Shown here: in pieces, positions 56,342-64,000 of the stretch
Numbering within the stretch: the first letter of the stretch is position 1
Layout: the number at the start of each line of letters is the position of its first letter
Assembly: GCA_000721375.1 (NCBI GenBank)
Contig: JOGW01000011.1
Location: 124,001 to 188,000, forward strand
Direction: 5' to 3'
Length of the DNA stretch: 64,000 nt
From: Streptomyces sp. NRRL B-3428
Lineage (GTDB): Bacteria > Actinomycetota > Actinomycetes > Streptomycetales > Streptomycetaceae
Translations under genes and position numbers: made by a program
The notes under the pieces: model-generated
What the model was told of the DNA's origin: nothing
The model's database searches: none
Seen by the model: only the letters and a program-made list of their open reading frames with translations

Positions 56342-56833
56342 TCAGGAGAACCCGCCCGCGAGGAACACGATCCCCAGAGCGATCAGCACCACCGCCGCGA
56401 TCCCACCGCCGATGTACCCGGCGATCCTGGCCACCCGGGCGGAGGCGGGCTCCTCCTCCCGCCAGCCGAGCTGCTCGGCCACGCCCCGGACAAGGCGGTG
56501 CCCCTCGGCCGAGTGGAAGGAGCGCCGCTGCGAGCCGTCCACGGCGGCGCCGAAGACGCGGTAGCGGGCACGCCCCCGTTCGACCGTGGAGCCCCACTGT
56601 CCGACTGGCCCGCGCTGCCGCATGCGCACCACATCCGTGATCGTGTAAGTGCCCGGCTCCGGCCGCAGCACCACCTCGTACGTATGCCGCCGCTCCTTGT
56701 GGGGCGAAGGCTCCGGGACCTCCACGGTGAGGTCGAAGCCCGACTCCGTACGCCGCCACGTGTACGAGGGGTCGGCTGCGCCCCTCACCCGGGCGCAGAA
56801 CTCCTCCACGTCGGCACCGCTCCGGTTCACCAT
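56342..56833 (-). CDS. Hypothetical membrane-anchored protein
   Basis: 163 residues. A soluble N-terminal part (DLTVEVPEPSPHKERRHTYEVVLRPEPG, then GSQRRSFHSAEGHRLVRGV) and a C-terminal helix (IAGYIGGGIAAVVLIALGIVFLAGG without lumenal tail). No known family. Downstream of rsmE on the same strand. Confidence 0.72.
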   Translation of the reverse strand: MVNRSGADVEEFCARVRGAADPSYTWRRTESGFDLTVEVPEPSPHKERRHTYEVVLRPEPGTYTITDVVRMRQRGPVGQWGSTVERGRARYRVFGAAVDGSQRRSFHSAEGHRLVRGVAEQLGWREEEPASARVARIAGYIGGGIAAVVLIALGIVFLAGGFS

Positions 56834-56877
56834 GCGATCTCAGCCCTCCCTCGGCCGTACCGGAAAAGCCGGGGACC

Positions 56878-57621
56878 CTATCCCCAGCGCCCGGTCCGCC
56901 CCAGCAGCAACGCGGCCGCCGCGGTCCCGGCCGTGGACGTACGCAGCACACTCGGACCGAGCCGGTAAGGCTTCGCGCCGGCCGCGGCGAACGCGTCCAA
57001 CTCCTGTGGAGCCACGCCCCCTTCGGGCCCGACGACCAGCACGATCGACCCGGACGGGGGCAGCTCCGCCGAGGCCAGCGGCTCGCTGCCCTCCTCATGC
57101 AGAACCGCGGCGAACGAAGCCTCCGCAAGGAGCGCGGCCACCTGCTTCGTGGAAGCAAGCTCCCCGACAGCCGGGAACCGCAGCCGCCGCGACTGCTTGC
57201 CCGCCTCCCGAGCCGTGGCCCGCCACTTGTTCAGCGACTTGACCCCCCGCTCACCCTTCCACTGCGTGATGCAACGGGCCGCGGCCCACGGCACGACGGC
57301 GTCGACCCCCGTCTCCGTCATGATCTCGACGGCGAGCTCCCCCCGGTCCCCCTTGGGAAGCGCCTGCACCACAGTGATCCGCGGCGAGGGCTCGGGCTCC
57401 TCCCGGACCTCGGACGCCTCGACGAAGAGCTTGTCCTTGCCCTCCGTACGCACCACGACCCCGGCCGCCGCCCGCCCGAGCCCGTCCGTGAGCACGATCT
57501 CCTCACCGGCCTGCAGCCGCCGCACCGCCACCGCGTGCCGGCCCTCGGGCCCGTCGAGGGTGAGGACGACACCGGGTGCCGCCCCTTCCAGGGACTCGAC
57601 CACGAACACCGGGGCGGTCAT
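56878..57621 (-). CDS. rsmE: 16S rRNA m3U1498 methyltransferase
   Basis: 247 residues, SPOUT class. N-terminal PUA-like domain (HAVAVRRLQAGEEIVLTDG), then ITVVQALPKGDRGELAVEIMTETGV, CITQWKGERG, QSRRLRFP and the knot motif VLVVGPEGGVAPQE...LGPSVLRTSTAG. It methylates 30S rRNA using SAM. Coupled (ATGA) to the nitronate monooxygenase upstream. Confidence 0.95.
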   Translation of the reverse strand: MTAPVFVVESLEGAAPGVVLTLDGPEGRHAVAVRRLQAGEEIVLTDGLGRAAAGVVVRTEGKDKLFVEASEVREEPEPSPRITVVQALPKGDRGELAVEIMTETGVDAVVPWAAARCITQWKGERGVKSLNKWRATAREAGKQSRRLRFPAVGELASTKQVAALLAEASFAAVLHEEGSEPLASAELPPSGSIVLVVGPEGGVAPQELDAFAAAGAKPYRLGPSVLRTSTAGTAAAALLLGRTGRWG

Positions 57622-58691
57622 GCCGCACCCCGCATACCCAGCGAGGAGGCCGCCGACCTGCACTCCGCAGCGAGCACCTCGACCAGCTCCCCTGCCGCCA
57701 ACTCCCGCGCCATCCGGTGCCCTTGACCGGCCCACAGCGCCATCCCCTGCGCGTCCCCCGCCGTTGCGGCCGCCTTGCGCAGCCCGCTCGTCAGATGGTG
57801 CACCTGCGGATACGCGGCCGGCGCGTAGGGCCCGTGCTCGCGCATGAACCGGTTGACCAGGCCACGCGCGGGGCGCCCGGAGAACGCGCGTGTGAGCTCG
57901 GTCCGTACGAACAAGGGATTGGTCATGGCCTGCTTGTGCAGCACGTTCGCACCGGACTCCGGGCACACCAGGAAGGCCGTGCCCAGCTGCGCCATATCGG
58001 CCCCCGCCGCGAGCACCGCCGCGATCTGCCCGCCACGCATCAAGCCGCCCGCGGCGACGATCGGCAGCTGTACGGTCTCGCGCACCTGCGTGACCAGCGA
58101 GAGCAGCCCGATCCCCGTGCCGTCCGTCTCGGGGTTGTCCTTGTGCGTCCCCTGGTGACCACCGGCCTCGATCCCCTGCACGCACACCGCGTCGGCCCCG
58201 GCCCACTGAGCGGCCTGCGCCTCCTCGGGGGTGGTGACCGTGACGATGCTGTACGTGCCCGCGCGGGCCAGCGCGTCGAGCACATCGCGGCTCGGGCAGC
58301 CGAACGTGAAGGAGACCACCGGCACGGGGTCGTCGAGCAGGATCGCCAGCTTGGCGTCGAAGCCGTCGTCGAGGTTGGTGTCCGGGTCGCCCAGCGGCGT
58401 CTCGTACCAGGCGGCCTCACCGGCGAGCTGGGCGGCGTACACGAGGACGGTCGACTTGTCGCCGAGCTCGGCCTGCGGCATGAACAGATTCACGCCGAAC
58501 GGCTGCTGCGTCAGCCCGCGCAGCTGCTTGATCTCCTGGTACATCCCGTCGGCGGTCTTGTACCCGGCGGCGAGAAACCCGAGCCCACCGGCCTCGCAGA
58601 CGGCAGCGACGAGCGAGGGGCACGAGGCGCCACCCGCCATGGGGGCCTGCACGATCGGATGTGGGCAGAGATCGGTCAGTGCGGTGGACAT
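57618..58691 (-). CDS. Nitronate monooxygenase / 2-nitropropane dioxygenase family
   Basis: 357 residues, FMN-dependent TIM barrel. PIVQAPMAGGASCP, QPFGVNLFMPQ, VSFTFGCPS, GIEAGGHQG (with the catalytic His) and PIVAAGGLMRGGQIAAVLAAGADMAQLGTAFL are family motifs. Oxidises nitronates to ketone and nitrite. Co-transcribed with rsmE. Confidence 0.92.
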   Translation of the reverse strand: MSTALTDLCPHPIVQAPMAGGASCPSLVAAVCEAGGLGFLAAGYKTADGMYQEIKQLRGLTQQPFGVNLFMPQAELGDKSTVLVYAAQLAGEAAWYETPLGDPDTNLDDGFDAKLAILLDDPVPVVSFTFGCPSRDVLDALARAGTYSIVTVTTPEEAQAAQWAGADAVCVQGIEAGGHQGTHKDNPETDGTGIGLLSLVTQVRETVQLPIVAAGGLMRGGQIAAVLAAGADMAQLGTAFLVCPESGANVLHKQAMTNPLFVRTELTRAFSGRPARGLVNRFMREHGPYAPAAYPQVHHLTSGLRKAAATAGDAQGMALWAGQGHRMARELAAGELVEVLAAECRSAASSLGMRGAA

Positions 58692-58730
58692 GACGGCATC
58701 GTGCCACGTCCGCCGTTCCCTGCTAAATCG

Positions 58731-58766
58731 GGCCGGCCCCCCTCTCGCAGGAGAGGGGGGCCGGTC
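58731..58766. terminator. Terminator after dnaJ
   Basis: CCGGCCCCCCTCTC (58733-58746), loop GCAG, and the exact complement (58751-58764), extended by one or two outer pairs. It follows the dnaJ stop on the minus strand and precedes the nitronate monooxygenase gene. Confidence 0.9.
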
Positions 58767-58780
58767 CGTAGGTGCACACT

Positions 58781-59914
58781 TCAGCGCCCGTTGAAGGCGT
58801 CCTTCAACCGCGAGAAGAGACCCTGCTGCCCCGGCTGGAACTGCCCCGTGGGCCGCTCCTCACCACGGAGCGCGGCCAGATCCCGAAGCAGCCGCTCCTG
58901 ATCGGGGTCGAGCTTCGTGGGCGTCATGACCTCGACGTGCACGATGAGGTCACCGCGACCGCCGCCCCGCAGATGCGTGACGCCACGGCCGTGCAGCGGA
59001 ACCGACTGGCCGGACTGGGTGCCGGGCCGGATGTCGATCTCCTCCATGCCGTCGAGCGTCTCGAGCGGCACCTTCGTACCGAGCGCGGCCGCCGTCATCG
59101 GAATGGTCACCGTGCAGTGCAGATCGTCACCGCGCCGCTGGAAGACAGGGTGCGGCAGCTCGTGGATCTCCACATAGAGATCACCGGCGGGCCCGCCACC
59201 GGGACCCACCTCGCCCTCACCGGCGAGCTGGATCCGCGTGCCGTTGTCGACACCGGCCGGGATCTTCACGGTCAGCGTGCGCCGCGACCGTACGCGACCG
59301 TCGCCGGCGCACTCGGGGCACGGCGTCGGCACGACGGTGCCGAAGCCCTGACACTGCGGGCACGGGCGCGAGGTCATGACCTGACCGAGGAACGACCGCG
59401 TGACCTGCGAGACCTCACCGCGACCGCGACACATGTCACAGGTCTGCGCGGAGGTACCGGGCGCGGCGCCCTCACCGGCACAGGTCGAGCACACGATCGC
59501 CGTGTCGACCTGTATGTCCTTGGTGGTACCGAACGCGGCCTCGTCCAGCTCGACCTCGAGCCGGATCATCGCGTCCTGACCACGACGGGTCCTCGAGCGC
59601 GGGCCGCGCTGGGAAGCGGTTCCGAAGAACGCGTCCATGATGTCCGAGAAGTTCCCGAACCCGCCCTGCCCGAAGCCGCCGGCGCCACCACCGGACGCCG
59701 ACAGGGGGTCCCCGCCGAGGTCGTAGACCTGCTTCTTCTGCGGGTCGGAGAGCACCTCGTAAGCGGCGTTGATCTCCTTGAAGCGCTCCTGCGTCTTCGG
59801 ATCCGGATTCACATCCGGGTGAAGCTCACGAGCCAGCCTGCGGAAGGCCTTCTTGATCTCGTCCTGGGAAGCGTCGCGGCGCACGCCGAGTACGGCGTAG
59901 TAGTCCGTGGCCAC
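58781..59914 (-). CDS. dnaJ: Chaperone DnaJ
   Basis: 377 residues. J domain with RELHPDVN, a Gly-rich linker, four CxxCxGxG zinc repeats (CSTCAGEG, CDMCRGRG, CPQCQGFG, CPECAGDG) and a C-terminal peptide-binding domain. It stimulates DnaK ATPase. The GTG start immediately follows the hrcA stop (TAAGTG), so translation is coupled and heat control is shared. Confidence 0.97.
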   Translation of the reverse strand: MATDYYAVLGVRRDASQDEIKKAFRRLARELHPDVNPDPKTQERFKEINAAYEVLSDPQKKQVYDLGGDPLSASGGGAGGFGQGGFGNFSDIMDAFFGTASQRGPRSRTRRGQDAMIRLEVELDEAAFGTTKDIQVDTAIVCSTCAGEGAAPGTSAQTCDMCRGRGEVSQVTRSFLGQVMTSRPCPQCQGFGTVVPTPCPECAGDGRVRSRRTLTVKIPAGVDNGTRIQLAGEGEVGPGGGPAGDLYVEIHELPHPVFQRRGDDLHCTVTIPMTAAALGTKVPLETLDGMEEIDIRPGTQSGQSVPLHGRGVTHLRGGGRGDLIVHVEVMTPTKLDPDQERLLRDLAALRGEERPTGQFQPGQQGLFSRLKDAFNGR

Positions 59915-60931
59915 TTACGACTCCGCCAGGATCTGTCCGACGTAACGTGCCACTGCGCGTACTGCTCCCATCGTTCCGGGGTAATCCATGCGGGTCGGGC
60001 CGACCACGCCCAGCTTGGCGACTGCTTCGCCGCCCGAACCGTAGCCGACCGAGACGACCGACGTGGAGTTGAGCCCCTCGTGGACGTTCTCATGCCCGAT
60101 ACGTACGGTCATGCCCGGATCCTTGGCCTCGCCGAGCAGCTTGAGGAGCACGACCTGCTCCTCGAGTGCTTCGAGCACCGGCCGGATCACGAGCGGGAAA
60201 TCATGTCCGAAGCGCGTCAGATTGGCGGTGCCGCCGATCATCAGCCGCTCTTCGGACTCCTCGACAAGGGTTTCGAGAAGCGTGGCGAGGACGGTCGCGA
60301 CCGTCCCCTGGTCGTCCCGTTCGAAGGACTCGGGCAGATCCTGCACGAGCTGCGGCACGTCGGAGAACCGGCGTCCCGCGACCCTGCTGTTGAGCCGGGC
60401 CCGCAGATCCGCGAGTGAGGTCTCGCCGAACGGCGCCGGGCAGTCCACGTGCCGCTGCTCGACCCGCCCGGTGTCCGTGATCACCACGAGCATCAGACGC
60501 GCGGGCGCGAGCGAAAGAAGCTCGACGTGCCGCACTGTGGACCGGGTCAGCGACGGGTACTGGACGACCGCCACCTGCCGCGTCAGCTGGGCGAGCAGCC
60601 GCACCGTCCGCCCGACGACGTCGTCGAGATCGACGGCCCCGTCCAGGAAGTTCTGAATGGCCCGCCGCTCGGGAGCCGACAGCGGCTTCACACCCGCGAG
60701 CTTGTCGACGAAGAGCCGGTAGCCCTTGTCGGTCGGAATCCGCCCGGCACTCGTATGAGGCTGGGCGATGAATCCCTCGTCCTCCAGGGCCGCCATGTCA
60801 TTACGGACGGTCGCGGGCGAGACCCCGAGCTTGTGCCGCTCGGTCAGCGCCTTCGAACCCACCGGCTCCTCGGTGCCGACGTAGTCCTGGACGATGGCGC
60901 GCAGCACTTCGAGCCTGCGTTCACTGAGCAT
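59915..60931 (-). CDS. hrcA: Heat-inducible repressor HrcA
   Basis: 338 residues. Winged helix ([42 protein letters not shown]) and a GAF-like dimer domain ([16 protein letters not shown]). Binds CIRCE and needs GroEL for folding. Start ATG 60931 has GGAGGTG upstream. A CIRCE operator lies 36 bp before it, so the hrcA-dnaJ unit is autoregulated. Confidence 0.97.
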   Translation of the reverse strand: MLSERRLEVLRAIVQDYVGTEEPVGSKALTERHKLGVSPATVRNDMAALEDEGFIAQPHTSAGRIPTDKGYRLFVDKLAGVKPLSAPERRAIQNFLDGAVDLDDVVGRTVRLLAQLTRQVAVVQYPSLTRSTVRHVELLSLAPARLMLVVITDTGRVEQRHVDCPAPFGETSLADLRARLNSRVAGRRFSDVPQLVQDLPESFERDDQGTVATVLATLLETLVEESEERLMIGGTANLTRFGHDFPLVIRPVLEALEEQVVLLKLLGEAKDPGMTVRIGHENVHEGLNSTSVVSVGYGSGGEAVAKLGVVGPTRMDYPGTMGAVRAVARYVGQILAES

Positions 60932-60966
60932 CCGCGCACCTCCAGCTGTCGATCCGGTCCGGCCGC

Positions 60967-60993
60967 CTGGCACTCACGACGTACGAGTGCCAG
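60967..60993. promoter_or_regulatory. CIRCE operator of hrcA-dnaJ
   Basis: CTGGCACTC-N9-GAGTGCCAG (60967-60975 and 60985-60993), perfect 9-bp arms and the canonical 9-bp spacer. It differs from the consensus TTAGCACTC-N9-GAGTGCTAA only in the outer bases. AACCTA at 60996-61001, read as TAGGTT on the minus strand, may be the -10 box. Confidence 0.93.
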
Positions 60994-61072
60994 CAAACCT
61001 AACGGTCAGTGTACGGCCGTCGGTAGGCGCCCTAGCAAGGCCGACCACCCTTGATGCGGTTAGCGTCACGGT

Positions 61073-61795
61073 ATGAACCTGAGTTGGGAAGAGTTCGGCT
61101 GGGAACAGCTCGGCGACGGTATCGGCCGCAGACGGCTCCCCGTCTGGGACGCGACCGTCGCACTCGTCGCCGGTCCGTCCGGTGCGCTCCTCTTCGACAC
61201 GGGCTCGTCGCTGCGCGAGGGATCCGAGATCCGCACACAGGTCCAGGCGTTGCTGGGCGGCCGCCGCGTCACGCATATCGCCCTCAGCCACGCGCACTTC
61301 GACCACGTCCTCGGTACGGGGGCGTTCGCGGGCGCGCAGATCTACGCGGCGGCGGGCATGGAGCAGGCCCTGTCGGCCGGCCTGGAGGAGCTCCGTCTCG
61401 ACGCCGTACGCCAGGGAGTCCCCGAGGCCGAGGCGTCCGCGGCCGCCGACATCGTCATCCGGCCGCACCACCTCATCACCCATGAGTGGACGATCGACCT
61501 GGGCGGCGGCCGCGAGGTACGGCTCGCGCTCGCCGGTCCCGCCCACAGCCCGCACGACCTGGTGGCGTGGATCCCGGACGCGGGCATCCTCCTGGCCGGC
61601 GATCTGATCGAGGAGTCCGGCGATCCGCAGGCCGGCCCGGACGCGACCCCCGGCCTGTGGCCGCACGCCCTCGACCGTCTCCTCTCCCTCGCCGGACCGG
61701 ACGCCCGCTACGTCCCCGGACACGGTTCGGTGGTGGACGCGAAGTTCGTCCGTGCGCAGCGCGAGACCCTGGCGGCCCGGCCCGGCGTGTCGTAA
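61073..61795 (+). CDS. Metallo-beta-lactamase-fold hydrolase
   Basis: 240 residues. LSHAHFDHVLGTGAF gives HxHxDH, followed by the later ligands in AGPAHSPHDLVAWIPDAGILLAGDL and VPGHGSVVD. It could be a hydroxyacylglutathione hydrolase-, lactonase- or phosphodiesterase-type enzyme; the substrate is unknown. Divergent from hrcA. Confidence 0.9.
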   Translation: MNLSWEEFGWEQLGDGIGRRRLPVWDATVALVAGPSGALLFDTGSSLREGSEIRTQVQALLGGRRVTHIALSHAHFDHVLGTGAFAGAQIYAAAGMEQALSAGLEELRLDAVRQGVPEAEASAAADIVIRPHHLITHEWTIDLGGGREVRLALAGPAHSPHDLVAWIPDAGILLAGDLIEESGDPQAGPDATPGLWPHALDRLLSLAGPDARYVPGHGSVVDAKFVRAQRETLAARPGVS

Positions 61796-61816
61796 CCCAC
61801 CCGGCCCACCTGGGGG

Positions 61817-61836
61817 TCCGGGGGTTGTCCCCCGGG
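61817..61836. terminator. Hairpin between the MBL-fold and DUF3097 genes
   Basis: CCGGGGG-TTGT-CCCCCGG, perfect 7-bp stem, within a common Streptomyces G-rich/C-rich intergenic pattern. It could be a terminator or attenuator before DUF3097. Confidence 0.65.
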
Positions 61837-61861
61837 AGAACGCAGCTCTATCGTCGGCCGA

Positions 61862-62668
61862 ATGCGCAGCTACAGCCCCGACTTGACCCCGCCCTGGAAG
61901 AAGCCGAAACCGGCCCCCGAGGTGGAGGCTGTCGCGGATCTCGTCGTGGAGGAGGCAGCGACGGGCTTCTGCGGAGCGGTCATCCGCTGCGAGGCGGGCA
62001 CGGTCACCCTTGAGGACCGCTTCGGCAAGCACCGGGTCTTCCCTCTCGACCCGCGCGGCTTCCTCCTGGACGGCCAGGTGGTGACCCTGGTCCGCCCCGC
62101 CGGGAAGGCCCCCGCGCGCGCCACCCGCACGGCCTCCGGCTCGGTCGCCGTCCCCACGGCCCGCGCCCGCGTTGCCCGCGCCGGCCGTATCTACGTCGAG
62201 GGCCGCCACGACGCGGAACTCGTCGAGCGGGTCTGGGGCGACGACCTGCGCATCGAAGGCGTGGTGGTCGAGTACCTCTCCGGCATCGACGACCTCCCCG
62301 CCATCGTCGCCGAGTTCTCCCCCGCCCCGGACGCCCGCCTGGGCATCCTGGTCGACCACTTGGTCCCCGGCTCGAAGGAGTCCCGCATCGCGGCCTCGGT
62401 CACGGGCGCGGACGTCCTGATCGTCGGCCACCCCTACATCGACGTATGGGAAGCGGTGAAACCGTCATCCGTGGGCATCCGCGCCTGGCCCCGCATCCCG
62501 CACGGCGAGGACTGGAAGACGGGGGTGTGCCGGGCGCTGGGCTGGCCGGAGAACACGGGCGCCGCGTGGCAGCACATCCTGTCGAAGGTGACCTCGTTCA
62601 AGGACCTGGAGCCTGAGCTCCTGGGCCGGGTAGAGGAGTTGATCGACTTCGTCACGGCCCCGGAGTAG
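61862..62668 (+). CDS. DUF3097 family protein
   Basis: 268 residues. RSYSPDLTPPWKKPKP at the N-terminus; GRIYVEGRHDAELVERVWGDDLRIEGVVVE and LGILVDHLVPGSKESRIA have a Toprim-like pattern (Glu in VEGRHD, Asp in VDH). Actinobacteria-restricted and conserved, of unknown function; a Toprim-type nuclease or primase role is possible. Confidence 0.87.
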   Translation: MRSYSPDLTPPWKKPKPAPEVEAVADLVVEEAATGFCGAVIRCEAGTVTLEDRFGKHRVFPLDPRGFLLDGQVVTLVRPAGKAPARATRTASGSVAVPTARARVARAGRIYVEGRHDAELVERVWGDDLRIEGVVVEYLSGIDDLPAIVAEFSPAPDARLGILVDHLVPGSKESRIAASVTGADVLIVGHPYIDVWEAVKPSSVGIRAWPRIPHGEDWKTGVCRALGWPENTGAAWQHILSKVTSFKDLEPELLGRVEELIDFVTAPE

Positions 62669-62681
62669 CGGCCGCAGGGCC

Positions 62682-63914
62682 TCAGTCCACCAGATCCCTG
62701 ACCACCGCGTCCGCCAGCAGCCGCCCTCGCAGCGTCAGTACGGCACGACCCTCTGCGTACGGGCCGGGCTCAAGGAGACCGTCCGCGAGAGCGCGGGCCG
62801 CGGCGGAGAGTCCGGCCGGGCGCAGGAGCGACAGCGGGCAGCCGTCGATCAGACGGAGCTCAAGAAGCACGCGCTCCACTCGCCGGTCCTCGTCCGAGAG
62901 CAGCTCACGGCCCGCGCCCGGGGACGACCCGGCGGCGAGCCGGCCCGCGTAGGCCCCCGGATGCTTGACGTTCCACCAGCGCACCCCGCCCACGTGCGAG
63001 TGCGCGCCGGGGCCCGCGCCCCACCAGTCCGCGCCGCGCCAGTACAGCTCGTTGTGCAGACAGCGGGCCTCAGCCGACGTGGCCCAGTTGGAGACCTCGT
63101 ACCAGTGGAAACCGGCCGAGGACAGCACGGAGTCCGCCATCAGATAGCGGTCCGCGTGCACGTCGTCGTCCGTCATCGGGATCTCGCCGCGGCGGATACG
63201 TCGGGCGAGCTGCGTCCCTTCCTCGACGATCAGCGCGTACGCCGACACATGGTCGGGTCCGGCGCCGATCACCGCGTCGAGCGAGGCCCGCCAGTCGTCG
63301 TCGCTCTCCCCCGGCGTCCCGTAGATCAGGTCGAGATTGACGTGCTCGAAACCCTCGGCCCGCGCCTCCCCCACACACGCCTCGGGCCGGCCCGGCGTAT
63401 GCGTACGGTCCAGGACCTTCAGCACATGCTGACGCGCGCTCTGCATCCCGAAGGACATCCGGTTGTAGCCGCCCGCACGAAGGGTCGCCAGATACGCGGG
63501 GTCGACCGAGTCCGGATTGGCCTCGGTCGTGACCTCGGCCCCGGCTTCGAGCCCGAACTCGTCGCGGATCGCTCCGAGGATCCGTACGAGATCGGCGGCG
63601 GGCAGCAGGGTCGGCGTTCCACCGCCCACGAACACCGTCTGCACGGACCGCGGGTCGTCGCCCAGAACCTTCCTGGCGAGACGGATCTCGTCGATCAGCG
63701 TGTCCGCGTAGTTGTCACGGGAGGCGAGGACGCCACCCGTTCCGCGCAGCTCACTCGCCGTATACGTGTTGAAGTCGCAGTAGCCGCAGCGGGTGGCGCA
63801 GTACGGCACGTGAACATAGAAACCGAGAGGCCGCACCGCACTACCGACAAGCGCAGAGGCGGGCAACACCCCGTCATCGGGCACGGACTCCCCATCGGGA
63901 AGAGCAGAAGGCAT
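62682..63914 (-). CDS. hemW: Radical SAM haem chaperone HemW
   Basis: 410 residues. FYVHVPYCATRCGYCDFNTYTASE contains the radical SAM CxxxCxxC. FVGGGTPTLL, TTEANPDSVDP and NRMSFGMQS are HemW/HemN family markers. It is the haem chaperone type rather than the oxygen-independent coproporphyrinogen oxidase, since it lacks the extended HemN N-terminus. Start ATG 63914. No gene is seen from 63915 to 64000. Confidence 0.94.
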   Translation of the reverse strand: MPSALPDGESVPDDGVLPASALVGSAVRPLGFYVHVPYCATRCGYCDFNTYTASELRGTGGVLASRDNYADTLIDEIRLARKVLGDDPRSVQTVFVGGGTPTLLPAADLVRILGAIRDEFGLEAGAEVTTEANPDSVDPAYLATLRAGGYNRMSFGMQSARQHVLKVLDRTHTPGRPEACVGEARAEGFEHVNLDLIYGTPGESDDDWRASLDAVIGAGPDHVSAYALIVEEGTQLARRIRRGEIPMTDDDVHADRYLMADSVLSSAGFHWYEVSNWATSAEARCLHNELYWRGADWWGAGPGAHSHVGGVRWWNVKHPGAYAGRLAAGSSPGAGRELLSDEDRRVERVLLELRLIDGCPLSLLRPAGLSAAARALADGLLEPGPYAEGRAVLTLRGRLLADAVVRDLVD

Positions 63915-64000
63915 ACCCCCATTGTCCGTGATCCAGGAAGGGGACCTACCGCACCGACCGACGCCCGGAATTTCCCATTCACCCTGGGCGCAGGGTCCCC

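Overview
The window is high-GC actinobacterial DNA, almost certainly a Streptomyces chromosome. Supporting signs are the very GC-rich codon third positions, frequent GTG starts, ATGA/GTGA gene couplings, and conserved chromosomal genes (znuB-zur, uppS, recO, leuA, era, phoH-ybeY, rnz, tricorn protease, rsmE, dnaJ-hrcA, hemW) in an order I recall from Streptomyces cores. No rRNA, tRNA, CRISPR array, prophage or intact transposase was seen.

Layout. 1-4 kb: zinc permease and Zur, a YcxB/SUKH pair, uppS and recO. 4.1-15 kb: an accessory carbon-catabolic block. A GntR/FadR regulator and a GH42 beta-galactosidase are divergent from a Dpp/Opp-type ABC importer (with a permease-ATPase fusion) and a DapA/NanA-family lyase, which converge on a secreted sialidase. 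Promoters of the importer and of the sialidase share a TAGGACGT motif just after the predicted start of transcription, so the block looks like one sialoglycan-use regulon. 15-20 kb: a two-component system, an MMPL exporter behind tandem palindromes, and a TerB-like protein. 20.2-24 kb: leuA with a leucine-rich leader peptide and a pseudoknot-type attenuator, then a protealysin-like M4 protease with an emfourin-type inhibitor. 24-34 kb: a secreted PGRP amidase, era, a PhoH ATPase interrupted by an intein with class 3 (WCT) hallmarks and a LAGLIDADG domain, ybeY, a CBS-domain membrane protein, a YjbR-like protein, and an MFS exporter with an XRE/MmyB-type regulator.

34-40 kb: paralogous lipoproteins, a degenerate cytidine-deaminase-like protein, then a run of secreted proteins resembling the Firmicute WxL / WxL-interacting (DUF916) surface system, interrupted by a 233-bp MITE-like element with perfect 22-bp terminal inverted repeats. 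40-45 kb: sugar catabolism (PfkB kinase, GH4 glycosidase, enolase-superfamily dehydratase, IclR regulator). 45-51 kb: RNase Z, a HIT protein, a membrane acyltransferase and a TagF-like glycerophosphotransferase. 51-57 kb: tricorn protease, a lipoprotein, and a membrane protein paired with a haem-oxygenase-fold protein. 57-64 kb: rsmE, a nitronate monooxygenase, dnaJ and hrcA under a CIRCE operator, a metallo-beta-lactamase-fold protein, DUF3097 and hemW.

The items most worth follow-up are the PhoH intein, the shared operator of the sialidase block, the leuA attenuator, the WxL-like cluster and the MITE. All calls come from reading the sequence; no database search was run.
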